From positions 1-29,411 of the forward strand of contig CAYPPG010000082.1 in assembly GCA_964412555.1 (NCBI GenBank): a stretch of 29,411 nucleotides of DNA, in the 5' to 3' direction. A program made the translations under genes and the position numbers. The stretch is from CAYPPG01 sp964412555. GTDB taxonomy: Bacteria > Hinthialibacterota > Hinthialibacteria > Hinthialibacterales > Hinthialibacteraceae. A model generated the notes under the pieces. The model was not told where the DNA came from. It searched no databases and was given only the letters and a program-made list of their open reading frames with translations. This document shows positions 1 through 8,319 of this stretch, one piece after another. How positions within the stretch are numbered: position 1 is the first letter of the stretch; the number at the start of each line of letters is the position of its first letter.

Positions 1-1051
1 CTGTTACAGTATTTCCAATGAAATACAAAATGGGACTTTTTACCGGGGCGTCATTAAAACGATAAGGCCATCTCTCAACATATTCGATAAGTTGTACATC
101 TTCCATTCTCTCTGGAATACGGATTATCATATTACCACAAGAATTATCAATCACTTTTTGATAATCCAATTTTTGAAAAGTAATTTTATTTTTCAGATCA
201 CGTGCAAGTCCTCCGCTAACTATAGTTGATGAAGGCGAATCATTTTGTTTTCTAGTTAAAGTAATAACACTCTCCTGAAGGACTTTAGCTGAGCTGAATG
301 CTTCAGATCGTGATTTAAATAAATGTATATGATGAAGCGACATTCTCTTAAAAAACCATCGACGAAATTCTCTAAAATAAAGCCCATTACAAAAACTTCG
401 AGGAGTTATTGCAACTAGTTCTCCTCCTTCCTTTAGCATTTTTGCTGCAAGTGCCATAAACAATGAGTAAATATTTGGCTGACCATGGATAATTCGCTCC
501 ATCATACGCGCGTGTTGAGAATCCTTTGAAATCTTAAAATAGGGCGGATTCATGATAATCATATCAAAGTTATCCATTTGAGACCAACCATCAAAAAGAA
601 AAAATTGATCACTTTCCGGAGGGAAACTCAAAACAAAATCTTCTTGGTTAATTGAATAAGTCAGTTGGTGACCAAATTTTTTTAATACACAAGAACAATA
701 ATTCATGTTTTTTTCCAAAAAAACAATAATATCAGAATCAGTTTCAAACAACTCGATATGAATATTGCGAGGCGCACTTAGCGTTGATATCCTTTCACAA
801 AGAGAAACAGATAAAATTCCAGTTCCACTTCCTGGATCTAATATTTTAATATTATTAGGAATTTCAGTAAAAAGGCTGGCCATGAACCTAGCTATGCTAG
901 GAGGAGTAAAAAACTGCCCTCGCTTTTTTCTTTCATGGGATGATATTATATTTATATATTCCAAATTAAAAATTTCAATCATGCTCAACAGATTAAAATT
1001 TTTATGCCCTTTTAATATAAAATCATCATTATTCGCAGTAATAAAATTCAT
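1..1051 (-). CDS. N6-adenine DNA methyltransferase, Eco57I-like (C-terminus off the window)
   Basis: Reading the minus strand from the ATG at 1051 gives an open frame of about 350 codons running off the left edge. An FTPP-type motif lies at residues 45-54 (GQFFTPPSIA), the SAM-binding motif I at 72-78 (DPGSGTG) and the catalytic motif IV at 168-171 (NPPY). This order is that of gamma-type N6-adenine methyltransferases of restriction-modification enzymes such as Eco57I or HsdM. The target-recognition and any nuclease part would lie outside the window. An in-frame stop lies about 60 bases upstream with no ATG between, so 1051 is the likely start, though no clear Shine-Dalgarno is seen. The gene is visibly more AT-rich than the rest of the window, which suggests recent transfer. 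Whether it belongs to a type II, type IIG or larger defence system cannot be decided here. Confidence 0.85.
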   Translation of the reverse strand, partial: MNFITANNDDFILKGHKNFNLLSMIEIFNLEYINIISSHERKKRGQFFTPPSIARFMASLFTEIPNNIKILDPGSGTGILSVSLCERISTLSAPRNIHIELFETDSDIIVFLEKNMNYCSCVLKKFGHQLTYSINQEDFVLSFPPESDQFFLFDGWSQMDNFDMIIMNPPYFKISKDSQHARMMERIIHGQPNIYSLFMALAAKMLKEGGELVAITPRSFCNGLYFREFRRWFFKRMSLHHIHLFKSRSEAFSSAKVLQESVITLTRKQNDSPSSTIVSGGLARDLKNKITFQKLDYQKVIDNSCGNMIIRIPERMEDVQLIEYVERWPYRFNDAPVKSPILYFIGNTVT

Positions 1052-1143
1052 TGTTTTTTTCGATATAAAAAATAAATTTGTGCGCAAATACAATTTCTTT
1101 AAATATTTTAATTACTTTAATTATTTTTCAGGGCCAATTTCCT

Positions 1144-1494
1144 TTACTCATTCACCTCACCCAAATTAAATATCCCTTTATCCTCCTTATCCGTATCCAT
1201 ATTCAAACAATGCCATTCACCAACATGCTTTCCAAGATCGATTTCCAATGAAATTTCATTCTGTTCGATAGACCATTCCGCTAAAACGTTCCCTTCGGCA
1301 GTGGGGTAAAGATAAGGTAAAGGCATTTCACTGGGATAGTGTTTCTCAAACGCTTGAGTCAGCCAGTCAAGCCCTTCTTGACTTGGGGCAATGCCTTTTC
1401 CTTCAAGCCATCCATCCTTTAGATTGCGAAACTCATCCAATCGGTTCCGAATATCTAAGGGATGTGGATAAGGTTCTTTATCCATTTCGTTCAT
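1144..1494 (-). CDS. Small conserved hypothetical protein next to the methyltransferase
   Basis: A 116-residue soluble, acidic protein with no signal peptide or membrane segment. The N-terminal half (LDEFRNLKDGWLEGKG, then a helix with DWLTQAF) and a C-terminal half rich in W/E/L strands (AEWSIEQNEISLEIDLG) look like a compact alpha+beta domain. I recognise this as a family of small proteins in environmental bacteria and cyanobacteria without an assigned function. It is on the same strand as the methyltransferase and 92 bases before its start, so the two may be co-transcribed. A role as an accessory or immunity factor is only a guess from position. Confidence 0.7.
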   Translation of the reverse strand: MNEMDKEPYPHPLDIRNRLDEFRNLKDGWLEGKGIAPSQEGLDWLTQAFEKHYPSEMPLPYLYPTAEGNVLAEWSIEQNEISLEIDLGKHVGEWHCLNMDTDKEDKGIFNLGEVNE

Positions 1495-1637
1495 TTTTAT
1501 GGAAGCGACAAATTATAGTCATTCCTCATTTAGGTAAAGTATAAAATATAATGTTTATTCAGGCAAAAATATAGATTCGATTAAATACATGGGAAGCAAT
1601 TTCAAGGCAGTATTCACTATCCCATCTAAATTCAACC

Positions 1638-1721
1638 TGCCGGAGGGGGGACTCGAACCCCCACGTCCCGAAGGACACTAGGTCCTGAACCTAGCGCGTC
1701 TACCTATTCCACCACTCCGGC
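1638..1721 (-). tRNA. tRNA-Leu(CAG)
   Basis: On the minus strand the 84-nt stretch folds as a class II tRNA. The acceptor GCCGGAG pairs with CTCCGGC and is followed by discriminator A. The anticodon stem CTAGG/CCTAG encloses the loop TTCAGGA (anticodon CAG). A long variable arm (TGTCCTTCGGGACGT) carries a UUCG-type loop, and the T stem GGGGG/CCCCC encloses TTCGAGT. The long variable arm and the A73 discriminator fit leucine. CCA is not encoded. It decodes CUG. Confidence 0.97.
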
Positions 1722-1855
1722 GATTTATGTAGGCTTGAAGAACGTGATTATTGTATTCATTCTTGCTCGTTTCATCAATCCCTTTCTCTCACCTGCCACG
1801 AATAGACTTTCCTTTTGATAATCGGTATAATCAATAATGCCTGATTGGTACTAAG

Positions 1856-1915
1856 ATGCGGGCAGGGATGCCCGCGCTCCGAGGGTTTAAATGCGGGCAG
1901 GGATGCCCGCGCTCC
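1856..1915 (+). repeat. Two tandem REP-like palindromes
   Basis: Two identical 25-base units (1856-1880 and 1891-1915), 35 bases apart, each hold GCGGGCA-GGGA-TGCCCGC, a perfect 7-bp stem with a 4-base loop, followed by GCTCC and GAGG. The same core recurs at 6.1-6.4 kb, 10.0-10.2 kb and 29.3 kb. It sits just before the first beta-propeller gene and could also act as an RNA hairpin. Confidence 0.9.
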
Positions 1916-1956
1916 GAGGATAATTCAATCTTTTGGGAGAGGATGGAACATTGTTT

Positions 1957-3300
1957 ATGAATGAGAAACATCCAATCAATCGCCGTGAATTTGTGTCTCA
2001 GATCGGGGTGGGGGCGGCTGCGCTTGGGTTGGCGTCTCGGGGGCTGGCTTCGGAAGTGGTGGAAAAACCGTATACTTGCCATTGGTATCCGTTTACCGAG
2101 CATCCGGATTCGGATTCGTGCTGGTCGTTGTCTGTCGGGCCGGATGGGAGGATTTATGCCTCGGCCTGTTGCGAATCGCATCCAGGCGGGATCGTGAAAG
2201 TGGTGCGGTATAACGAAGAGGAGGATAAACTCGATTACCTCTTTGACTTGGACAAAAAAGTCGATGATCCGCGTGATTCCGGACGGGGGACGCAATGCAA
2301 GATTCACTACAGTTTCGCGCCTTCGATGCATGACAACATCTTGTATATGGCCACCCATCTATCCGGTCCCCCGCATGATTTGAAGGCTTATTCGCCCTGG
2401 TTTTTCTGGCATGTTCCTGAGCGTTGTTTCCGTGGCAGCGCGCTGCTTGCGTATGATACGAAGTCGGACGAAGTGCTGTGGTGGGACACGATGCTGCCTA
2501 AGGAAGGTTGCCGCTGTTTGCTGCATGACGAAGAGCGCGGGCTGCTCTATTCGCTTACTTATCCGCGCGATCATTTTGTCATCTACGATCTCAAGACACG
2601 CGAGCGGCGTGATATCGGGCGTATCGGTTCGGTCAATGCTCAGTGCCTCTTTATGGACAAAAAGCACCGCATCTGGACGACCAGCGATTATGGCCGGCTG
2701 ATCCGTTATGATCCGGAGACGGACCGCTTGGAGACTTCGCCCTATGTCCTGCCGCACAATCCGAATTTCCAGACCGGCTGGCATAGTGTGTTTTATGACG
2801 CGATTGCATCGCCTGATGGCGAGTGCATCTATGCCGTGACCTGGATCGCGCAACCCTATTTGATGCGCATCTGGCCGAATGAAGGTGAATGGGGCAAGGT
2901 GGAAGATTTGGGGCCGGCCACCCAAGACCGCGATCCGACACTGTCGGTGAATACTTTTCTGGATCACTGCGGCGGGCTGACGTTTGCGGGTGACGGACAA
3001 TTATATTATGTTGCCGCACGCTGGCGCGATCCGGTCTATAATCCCATGCCGGAATCGCACAAAGAGCGGGAAGGCGTTGTCTGTCGGCTTGATCCGGTTA
3101 CTTTGGAGCGGGAAGAAGTGGCTTTACTGGAACGGCCTGACGGTTTCGCGCAATATGTTTCGCGCGGGGCGGTTGATCACAACGGCGATCTCTTTTTCGG
3201 GCACGTCGGTCGTCCGCATCCGGTTGGCATCTTCAAAGTGACGATGCCGAAAAGCCGCAAGCATGAAAACGCGCATCTGCCTATCCGGATGTGGGGATAA
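1957..3300 (+). CDS. Tat-exported beta-propeller protein
   Basis: A 447-residue protein starting at the ATG at 1957. A purine-rich Shine-Dalgarno (GGGAGAGGATGG) lies about 10 bases upstream; an in-frame TTG at 1933 is less likely. The N-terminus is a Tat-type signal: twin arginines at residues 9-10 (NRREF), then a small-residue hydrophobic stretch ending LASRGLASE. The rest consists of repeated beta-strand blades of the type SPDGxxIY, DxKTRERRDIG and YDPETDRLE, as in SMP-30/YncE-like propellers, and is rich in Cys and Trp. It probably folds as a 6-7-bladed propeller in the periplasm. No catalytic signature is recognised, so binding or a lactonase-like role is open. It lies 15 bases before a second propeller gene, and the two are probably one transcript. 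Confidence 0.75.
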   Translation: MNEKHPINRREFVSQIGVGAAALGLASRGLASEVVEKPYTCHWYPFTEHPDSDSCWSLSVGPDGRIYASACCESHPGGIVKVVRYNEEEDKLDYLFDLDKKVDDPRDSGRGTQCKIHYSFAPSMHDNILYMATHLSGPPHDLKAYSPWFFWHVPERCFRGSALLAYDTKSDEVLWWDTMLPKEGCRCLLHDEERGLLYSLTYPRDHFVIYDLKTRERRDIGRIGSVNAQCLFMDKKHRIWTTSDYGRLIRYDPETDRLETSPYVLPHNPNFQTGWHSVFYDAIASPDGECIYAVTWIAQPYLMRIWPNEGEWGKVEDLGPATQDRDPTLSVNTFLDHCGGLTFAGDGQLYYVAARWRDPVYNPMPESHKEREGVVCRLDPVTLEREEVALLERPDGFAQYVSRGAVDHNGDLFFGHVGRPHPVGIFKVTMPKSRKHENAHLPIRMWG

Positions 3301-3315
3301 AGGGGGACAACCATC

Positions 3316-4398
3316 ATGAAACAGAAAATCGATTATACAAAGTTATCCTGGCGCGATATTCACCATGGCGCATTTCTATCCGAAGGGCGCATGGTCGCGT
3401 TCCCGACGTGTTTTCCCGGTGCAACCATTCCTATTACCGCCGATGAAAGCCACATCACCGCGTTGGATATCAGTCCCGAAGGCGATGTGTATGGCGGAAC
3501 CAGCGGAAAAGCCGTTCATCTTTTCAACGGGATGTTTCGGGGAGTTACCGGGGCAGTTTTCGATATGGGCGTTGCGGAAAATGCCGATCACTGTGCCGCC
3601 ATTTGCTGCGGCCGCAGAAGCTTCATCGCCTCGGTCAACGGACCTGAAGGCGGAAGGCTGATCCGTGCTAGACTGCAGGGTTTGCCTTTCGACTTACTCC
3701 AAGAATGGGGATATTCCCGGCCTGCTTATGAAGAAATGGGGTATCCGGTCGAAGGGGAACGCATTCTCCACGCTCTTCCTGATCCCACACGATCCATCGT
3801 GATCGGGACTACCGAGAATCATGTGTGGATCGCTTCTCTTGATCAAAAGGCAATCGAACCCATCGGAGAAGTGAAAGCGAACGGGAAAATTGCGATGAAT
3901 TCAGAGGGAATCGCCTATGGGTTGGACGCAGGTGAAACTCTTTGGAAATTTGACGCAAAAACGAAGAAATTAACCAAAAGAGCCGTTTCCTTACCTGCCG
4001 GTTCCTGGCAGCAGGGCAACATCCAATGGGCAAACGATCCCCAAGCGAAAATACTGTACCTCGCTGATGATGAAGGAAAATTGTTTACGTTCGATGCCAA
4101 TGAACGTTTTACAGAATGCCAAGTTCAAACGAGTCTTGCGCCGGTAGAAACCATGAGCGTCACCCACGACGGGCGGCTCTTTGGCGCTTGCGGTGAGGAA
4201 ATGTCCCACTTGTTCCACTATCACCCTAAATCCGGGGAAATCAAGAATCTAGGGATCGCTCTTTCCACCATCGAGCGCAGAAGATACGGCTACCTTTTCG
4301 GGGATTCGGTTACTGGGCCGGATGGGGAAATCTATTTTGGAGAGGATGACGATTTGGGGCATTTGTGGATTTATTTTCCGAGGATCGAAGTGGTGTGA
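3316..4398 (+). CDS. Second beta-propeller protein, no signal peptide
   Basis: A 360-residue protein with repeated blade-like strands (ITALDISPEGDVYGGTSG, YLADDEGKLFTFDANE, VTHDGRLFGACG, VTGPDGEIYFGED). These match WD40/NHL-like propeller sheets. Unlike the upstream gene it begins MKQKIDYTKLSW with no export signal, so it should be cytoplasmic unless carried by a partner. Start at 3316, with AAGGGGGACAACC upstream as ribosome binding site. The pair may derive from an ancient duplication, but identity between them is not obvious by eye. The function is unknown. It could be a sensor or binding protein for a carbohydrate pathway, given the isomerase and sulfatase genes elsewhere in the window. 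Confidence 0.65.
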   Translation: MKQKIDYTKLSWRDIHHGAFLSEGRMVAFPTCFPGATIPITADESHITALDISPEGDVYGGTSGKAVHLFNGMFRGVTGAVFDMGVAENADHCAAICCGRRSFIASVNGPEGGRLIRARLQGLPFDLLQEWGYSRPAYEEMGYPVEGERILHALPDPTRSIVIGTTENHVWIASLDQKAIEPIGEVKANGKIAMNSEGIAYGLDAGETLWKFDAKTKKLTKRAVSLPAGSWQQGNIQWANDPQAKILYLADDEGKLFTFDANERFTECQVQTSLAPVETMSVTHDGRLFGACGEEMSHLFHYHPKSGEIKNLGIALSTIERRRYGYLFGDSVTGPDGEIYFGEDDDLGHLWIYFPRIEVV

Positions 4399-4536
4399 TG
4401 ATGAATGTGCGATGAGAATCCAATGATCATGCGATAGAATATTCCTAGGAAGAAAAAGAGATTGCTATTGCATTAGGTTCGTAAAGCGAGGTAATATGTA
4501 ATTGGAATAATTCGATAATGCACAATGGTGAATAAC

Positions 4537-4758
4537 ATGAATACAAAAATTGGAAATAAGGCTTTATTGGAAAATCGGTATTATGAAAATTTGCAAGAGA
4601 ATTCAAATCTAACTCTACAGGATCGCAAAGCGTTCATGAAACTCAGCATCGAGGAAAGACGAAAAATTCTTGAAAAGCAGGCTCAGGAACTTGTAAAGTA
4701 TTATGAAATAAACGAAGAGTGGAAGGAAACACAAGGTGTTGACTTCATCGAGTACTAA
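4537..4758 (+). CDS. Putative antitoxin of a MazF-type pair
   Basis: A 73-residue charged helical protein from the ATG at 4537 (an in-frame ATG at 4525 is possible). The middle part (DRKAFMKLSIEERRKILEKQ) followed by an AxELxxYYExxxEW region is a pattern I know from small antitoxins encoded directly before MazF/PemK toxins. The toxin start lies inside this gene's 3' end in another frame, a 23-base overlap that implies translational coupling. It should bind and neutralise the toxin and repress its own promoter, by family analogy. Confidence 0.75.
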   Translation: MNTKIGNKALLENRYYENLQENSNLTLQDRKAFMKLSIEERRKILEKQAQELVKYYEINEEWKETQGVDFIEY

Positions 4759-5104
4759 AAGTCCCATACGGGGAGAAGTGTGGGATGTCGACTTGAATCC
4801 AACAGTTGGTGCGGAGATCAGCAAAATACGACCGGTTGTAGTAATCAGTTCCAATGCCCTTCGTAGCCTTCCACTACGCTTAGTTGCCCCAATAACAACC
4901 TGGAATAAATCCTTCACTGGTAAATTATCTCACGTAAAAATCACGCCGAATCAACACAATGGACTAACAAAAATTAGCGCGGTTGATTCCCTTCAACTTC
5001 GGGGAATTTCACTAGATCGTTTTTTGTCGAAAAGAGGAAAATTGACAACAATAGAAATGCAGGAAATCACCTATGCCGTTACTGCAGTTATTGAGTATTG
5101 TTGA
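4736..5104 (+). CDS. mazF: MazF/PemK-family endoribonuclease toxin
   Basis: A 122-residue protein with the PemK/MazF fold signature. RGEVWDVDLNPTVGAEISK (residues 12-30) is followed by RPVVVISSNAL, then VAPITTWNKSF and a C-terminal SAVDSLQLRGIS block. The conserved RGEVW...D.dPt.G.E..K.RP arrangement contains the arginine and threonine used for RNA cleavage in the family. It begins at the GTG at 4736 inside the antitoxin gene, preceded by GGAAGGAAACACAAG. Length is normal for the family and nothing looks broken, so this should be an active sequence-specific mRNA interferase. Confidence 0.9.
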   Translation: MLTSSSTKSPIRGEVWDVDLNPTVGAEISKIRPVVVISSNALRSLPLRLVAPITTWNKSFTGKLSHVKITPNQHNGLTKISAVDSLQLRGISLDRFLSKRGKLTTIEMQEITYAVTAVIEYC

Positions 5105-5248
5105 TATATAAACACCATCTTAAATACAGAATTTATCTAGGCTGTTGGTTCAAAATGATCTTATTTGTTTCAGTTCTGAGTTTGCTTTAAGTAGTTATAA
5201 TAAGAATGGTTCTAATGCTCATACCGTAAGAGGTACAATCAAAAAATT

Positions 5249-6001
5249 ATGAACAGCAAAAAAAATCGTTTTCTTCCTCTCATACAAATATTTATCCTTT
5301 TATTCATGTATTCCTGCGCCTCTACCGATGGAAAATACGGTATCGTCGAGCTATTCCATGGACGTCCCAAACCGGTTCGAATGATTCCCAGGGCGGTTTT
5401 AGGCGATACTCCCACAGGACCATTCTCTTCTCACAAAGTACAAGGCATCATCGTGATGGATTCCGGTAGCGATTATCAGGGGGAAACTTCGTTTACCTAT
5501 GTCACGAATCTTCTGAACCGGTATGTCGATTCTTCCCATCAGGGGGATTTGCCATTTCACTTTTTCATTGACACGGAAGGCCGCGTCTTCTCCGGACGGC
5601 AGATCATCACTCCGGCGGAACTGCACAAAGGGGATCCGTTCACCTTCCGGCCGGATGAAGTTACGAAAAAAGAATATATCTATGCCCGTGTGGCCGCGAA
5701 ACGGGAGCCGCTGTTAGATTTGAATGGGTACGTGGTCATTTGTATGTTGGGAGACTATGACAAACAGATTTTGACCAAAGAACAGGAAAAGAATCTCTTT
5801 CAATTAATAGCCAACATCGTTGAAGATCACAATGTTCCCTATCAAAACATCAAACTCTTGAAAGACGTGTATCCGGAAACCCATAATCCCGGTTTTTACT
5901 TGGAAAACTATCTCCAATTGCCCGTCCTGGAACAGAATATTCCTCCGGCTCCGGGGCAGCACCGATTCATCAAACAAGCGACCCAAAATCAAGAAAAATA
6001 G
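5249..6001 (+). CDS. Lipoprotein with a degenerate PGRP/Amidase_2-like domain
   Basis: A 250-residue protein. The first 23 residues look like a lipoprotein signal (hydrophobic LIQIFILLFMYS, then Cys23). Residues 64-225 follow the layout of N-acetylmuramoyl-L-alanine amidases: strand QGIIVMDSG, FHFFIDTEGRVFSGRQ (103-118), GYVVICMLGDYD (160-171), the TKEQEKNLFQLI helix and HNPGF near 212-216. The first zinc histidine, normally in an IVIHH-type strand, is replaced by Asp71 (VMDSG). Only H212 in the THNPGF segment resembles a ligand. So it may bind peptidoglycan without cleaving it. Single gene, with spacers on both sides. Confidence 0.55.
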   Translation: MNSKKNRFLPLIQIFILLFMYSCASTDGKYGIVELFHGRPKPVRMIPRAVLGDTPTGPFSSHKVQGIIVMDSGSDYQGETSFTYVTNLLNRYVDSSHQGDLPFHFFIDTEGRVFSGRQIITPAELHKGDPFTFRPDEVTKKEYIYARVAAKREPLLDLNGYVVICMLGDYDKQILTKEQEKNLFQLIANIVEDHNVPYQNIKLLKDVYPETHNPGFYLENYLQLPVLEQNIPPAPGQHRFIKQATQNQEK

Positions 6002-6081
6002 GTGTGGAAGAAGCCAGTTTCTTCTTCTCTCGACTTTTACTGGATTTCAATCTTGAAATTTACTCTACAAACTATATCGTA

Positions 6082-6339
6082 TTGGTAAACTTTCTCGTTC
6101 TTTGGGAATCGAGAAACTGGGAGCGCGGGCATCCCTGCCCGCATTTTCGATGCGCTAAGGTATCTTCTCGCACTACCGTGCGGGCAAGATGCCCGCGCTC
6201 CAAGGGCTTATTGGTAAACTTTCTCGTTCTCTGGGAATCGAGGAACTGGGAGCGCGGGCATCCCTGCCCGCATTTTCGATGCGTAAAGGTATCTTCTCGC
6301 ACTACCGTGCGGGCAAGATGCCCACGCTCCCAGAGTGTA
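6082..6339 (+). repeat. 129-bp tandem duplication carrying two REPIN-like elements
   Basis: TTGGTAAACTTTCTCG begins at 6082 and again at 6211, a period of 129 bases, and the second copy differs at only a few positions. Each copy contains an 82-base element (6120-6201 and 6249-6330) bounded by the inverted ends GGAGCGCGG and CCGCGCTCC, with one change (CCACGC) in the second. Each element holds two palindromes in opposite orientation. The reading frames crossing this block are by-products of the repeats and not genes. Confidence 0.92.
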
Positions 6340-6394
6340 TGCGGGCAAGATGCCCGCGCTCCCAGGGGGGGTGCGGGCAGGATGCCTGCGCTCC
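6339..6394 (+). repeat. Two further solo REP-like palindromes
   Basis: Units at 6339-6362 and 6371-6394 repeat the half-element core (TGCGGGCA....TGCCCGCGCTCC). The second has TGCCTGC in place of TGCCCGC. They are separated by a G-run. Confidence 0.85.
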
Positions 6395-6511
6395 AATCGT
6401 GAAAAGTATGGTTACTGGGACGTTGGAAGAATCGTGATTGAAATGAGAAAAAAGCTATACGCCGTTGCCGAATCTATCCACAATAAAAAACAAGGAGATA
6501 GGTAAATCATA

Positions 6512-8104
6512 ATGCGAAGAGTTTCTTTTATTGCTTTATATGACGAGTATTGTTTGGGTGTACGGTATATGTCTTCCGTGCTGCAGAATGACGGGCACGA
6601 GACCAATATCATCATCTTTAAAGGGGTGGAATATATTTCTCCCTCGGAAATCCCGCAGCCGGAAAAACAAGATGAGGGCGGGTACTACAGCATGTGCACC
6701 TATACGACGGAAAAAGAACTGGATATCCTGCTGAACACCCTCAAAAAACAGGATCCCCACCTTGTCGGGATTTCCTTCACCTCGATCAGTTATGGCCTTG
6801 CGCAATTTTTGACGAAAAAGATACAAACCGAACTGAACGTTCCCGTCATTTGGGGAGGGGTGGATTCCACCGTCAACGCGAATGAGAACATACAGCATAC
6901 CGATATGATCTGCCTCGGAGAGGGTGAATTCCCAGTTAGAAACCTCGTCAACGCGATGGACCGGGGAGACGATATTCTCCACATTCCCAGCATTTGGGTG
7001 AAACAAGATGGGCAAATCCACCGCAATCCGGTGATGAAGTTGGAGCAGGATTTGGATAGTTATCCTTTTCCCGATTTTGAACTGGATCGAAAAACGGTTA
7101 TCATCAATGACGCCATCTATCCAGGCCCTTATCCTCCCAAAACACACCTCTATACAAATTTCATTATCATGGCGACTCGCGGATGCCCCTTTACCTGTAC
7201 TTACTGTTGCAGCGGCCATGACGATGTGATCTACCAAGGCGATAAGTTCCTCCGACGCCGCTCGGTGGAAAATGTCATCGAAGAACTTCGTTACCGCGTC
7301 CGCACCTGGCCGTGGAGGTTGGAGCGTGTCGAATTTTACGACGATGTTCTTCCGCTCAATAAACGATGGATACAAGAATTCTCCCCGGCCTATGCCACCG
7401 AAGTGGCGCTTCCCTTCTTCGGTTACACGCATCCCAATGTCGGTGATCCGGAAGTTCTCAATTTATTGACACGGGCCGGTTTGAGTTATCTTATCATGGG
7501 GATTCAATCCGGAAGCCAGCGTACACTGAAAAAATATTATGACCGCCGCCATCCCAAACACGGTACGATCCGAACAACCCAAAATATCTTGGATTCCGGC
7601 GCAAAATTGCTCGTCGATTTCATCGGTTACAATCCGCTGGAGTTAGAAGAGGACAATATCGAAACCCTCGATTTGATCTGTGATCTGCCGCGGCCGATTG
7701 GCATCGTGAATATCAACCCGATGGCTTTTTATGACAATTACAAGATATTCCACACTGCGCACCAAGAAGGTATCCTCGATCAATTGGAGCGCCCGAAAGG
7801 CGTTCATGCCTTACAGGCCAAACCGAATCCGTACTATGTTTTTTGGGAATGCATGCACGTCCTTGGCCATTTCGAAGGATTCACGAAAGATCACATCATG
7901 GGGATGGTCAAAGATGAATACCTGCGGAAAAATCCCGCTATCTTGGAAGAAATTGTGACCAATCTCTATCATTCCACCTATCTCGACGGCAATCCGGTGG
8001 TCAACAAGGATGAATATATCCAGAAACTGCGGTGGCGAATGTCTCAAATTGAAGGCTCTTCCGCATACAAGGCTTATAAGAAATTCCGGAGTTTGGTGGC
8101 GTAA
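6512..8104 (+). CDS. Cobalamin-binding-type radical SAM protein
   Basis: A 530-residue protein with AAGGAGATAGG 10-15 bases before the ATG. Residues 1-165 resemble a B12-binding Rossmann domain (opening RRVSFIALYDEYCLGVRYMS, then HLVGISFTSISYG and VPVIWGGVDST), though no DxHxxG cobalamin lower-ligand motif is seen. The radical SAM core follows with the 4Fe-4S motif C225-x3-C229-x2-C232 (RGCPFTCTYC), then FYDDVLPLN and YLIMGIQSGS as in Elp3/MiaB-type TIM barrels. The C-terminal ~130 residues are family-specific helices. These enzymes carry out methylations or other radical changes on many substrates. With no biosynthetic neighbours on either side, the substrate cannot be named. Confidence 0.85.
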   Translation: MRRVSFIALYDEYCLGVRYMSSVLQNDGHETNIIIFKGVEYISPSEIPQPEKQDEGGYYSMCTYTTEKELDILLNTLKKQDPHLVGISFTSISYGLAQFLTKKIQTELNVPVIWGGVDSTVNANENIQHTDMICLGEGEFPVRNLVNAMDRGDDILHIPSIWVKQDGQIHRNPVMKLEQDLDSYPFPDFELDRKTVIINDAIYPGPYPPKTHLYTNFIIMATRGCPFTCTYCCSGHDDVIYQGDKFLRRRSVENVIEELRYRVRTWPWRLERVEFYDDVLPLNKRWIQEFSPAYATEVALPFFGYTHPNVGDPEVLNLLTRAGLSYLIMGIQSGSQRTLKKYYDRRHPKHGTIRTTQNILDSGAKLLVDFIGYNPLELEEDNIETLDLICDLPRPIGIVNINPMAFYDNYKIFHTAHQEGILDQLERPKGVHALQAKPNPYYVFWECMHVLGHFEGFTKDHIMGMVKDEYLRKNPAILEEIVTNLYHSTYLDGNPVVNKDEYIQKLRWRMSQIEGSSAYKAYKKFRSLVA

Positions 8105-8127
8105 GTCAGTCGTTTCCCTCAATGAAT

Positions 8128-8297
8128 TGTCTGAATCGGGATGACCAGGATTCAAGGATGTATAGAATATGTCTTTTGATAGTATTCGAATAGTAATGAG
8201 TGATCAGCGAGGATGGCAGTTTTTTGATACGTTATGAAAAACTATCATGTATTTCATCCTGAAAATCCTCTTCTCCTGGCCAATCATGATTCAGACA
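8128..8297. mobile_element. MITE-like element with long imperfect terminal inverted repeats
   Basis: The left arm 8128-8160 (TGTCTGAATC....ACCAGGATT...GGATG) matches the reverse complement of the right arm 8255-8297 (CATCCTGAAAATCCTC...CCTGG...GATTCAGACA) with small gaps. The ~95 bases between are non-coding. Sequences with these ends are dispersed in many bacterial genomes. It separates the radical SAM gene from the ferredoxin promoter. No transposase is present. Confidence 0.65.
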
Positions 8298-8319
8298 GAA
8301 AAAAGCATTTCATTCACGA

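Noticed and set aside
765..1169. 134-codon plus-strand frame
   Set aside because: It is antisense to the methyltransferase, whose motifs are clear on the minus strand; its translation is low-complexity.
1856..6394. CRISPR array
   Set aside because: Repeat units are palindromic REP types with irregular or very short spacing, no unique 30-40-base spacers and no cas genes.
6004..6437. Several overlapping frames of 60-130 codons across the repeat block
   Set aside because: They translate the REP palindromes (RGHPCPHF, MPALP patterns) in different frames and have no other support.
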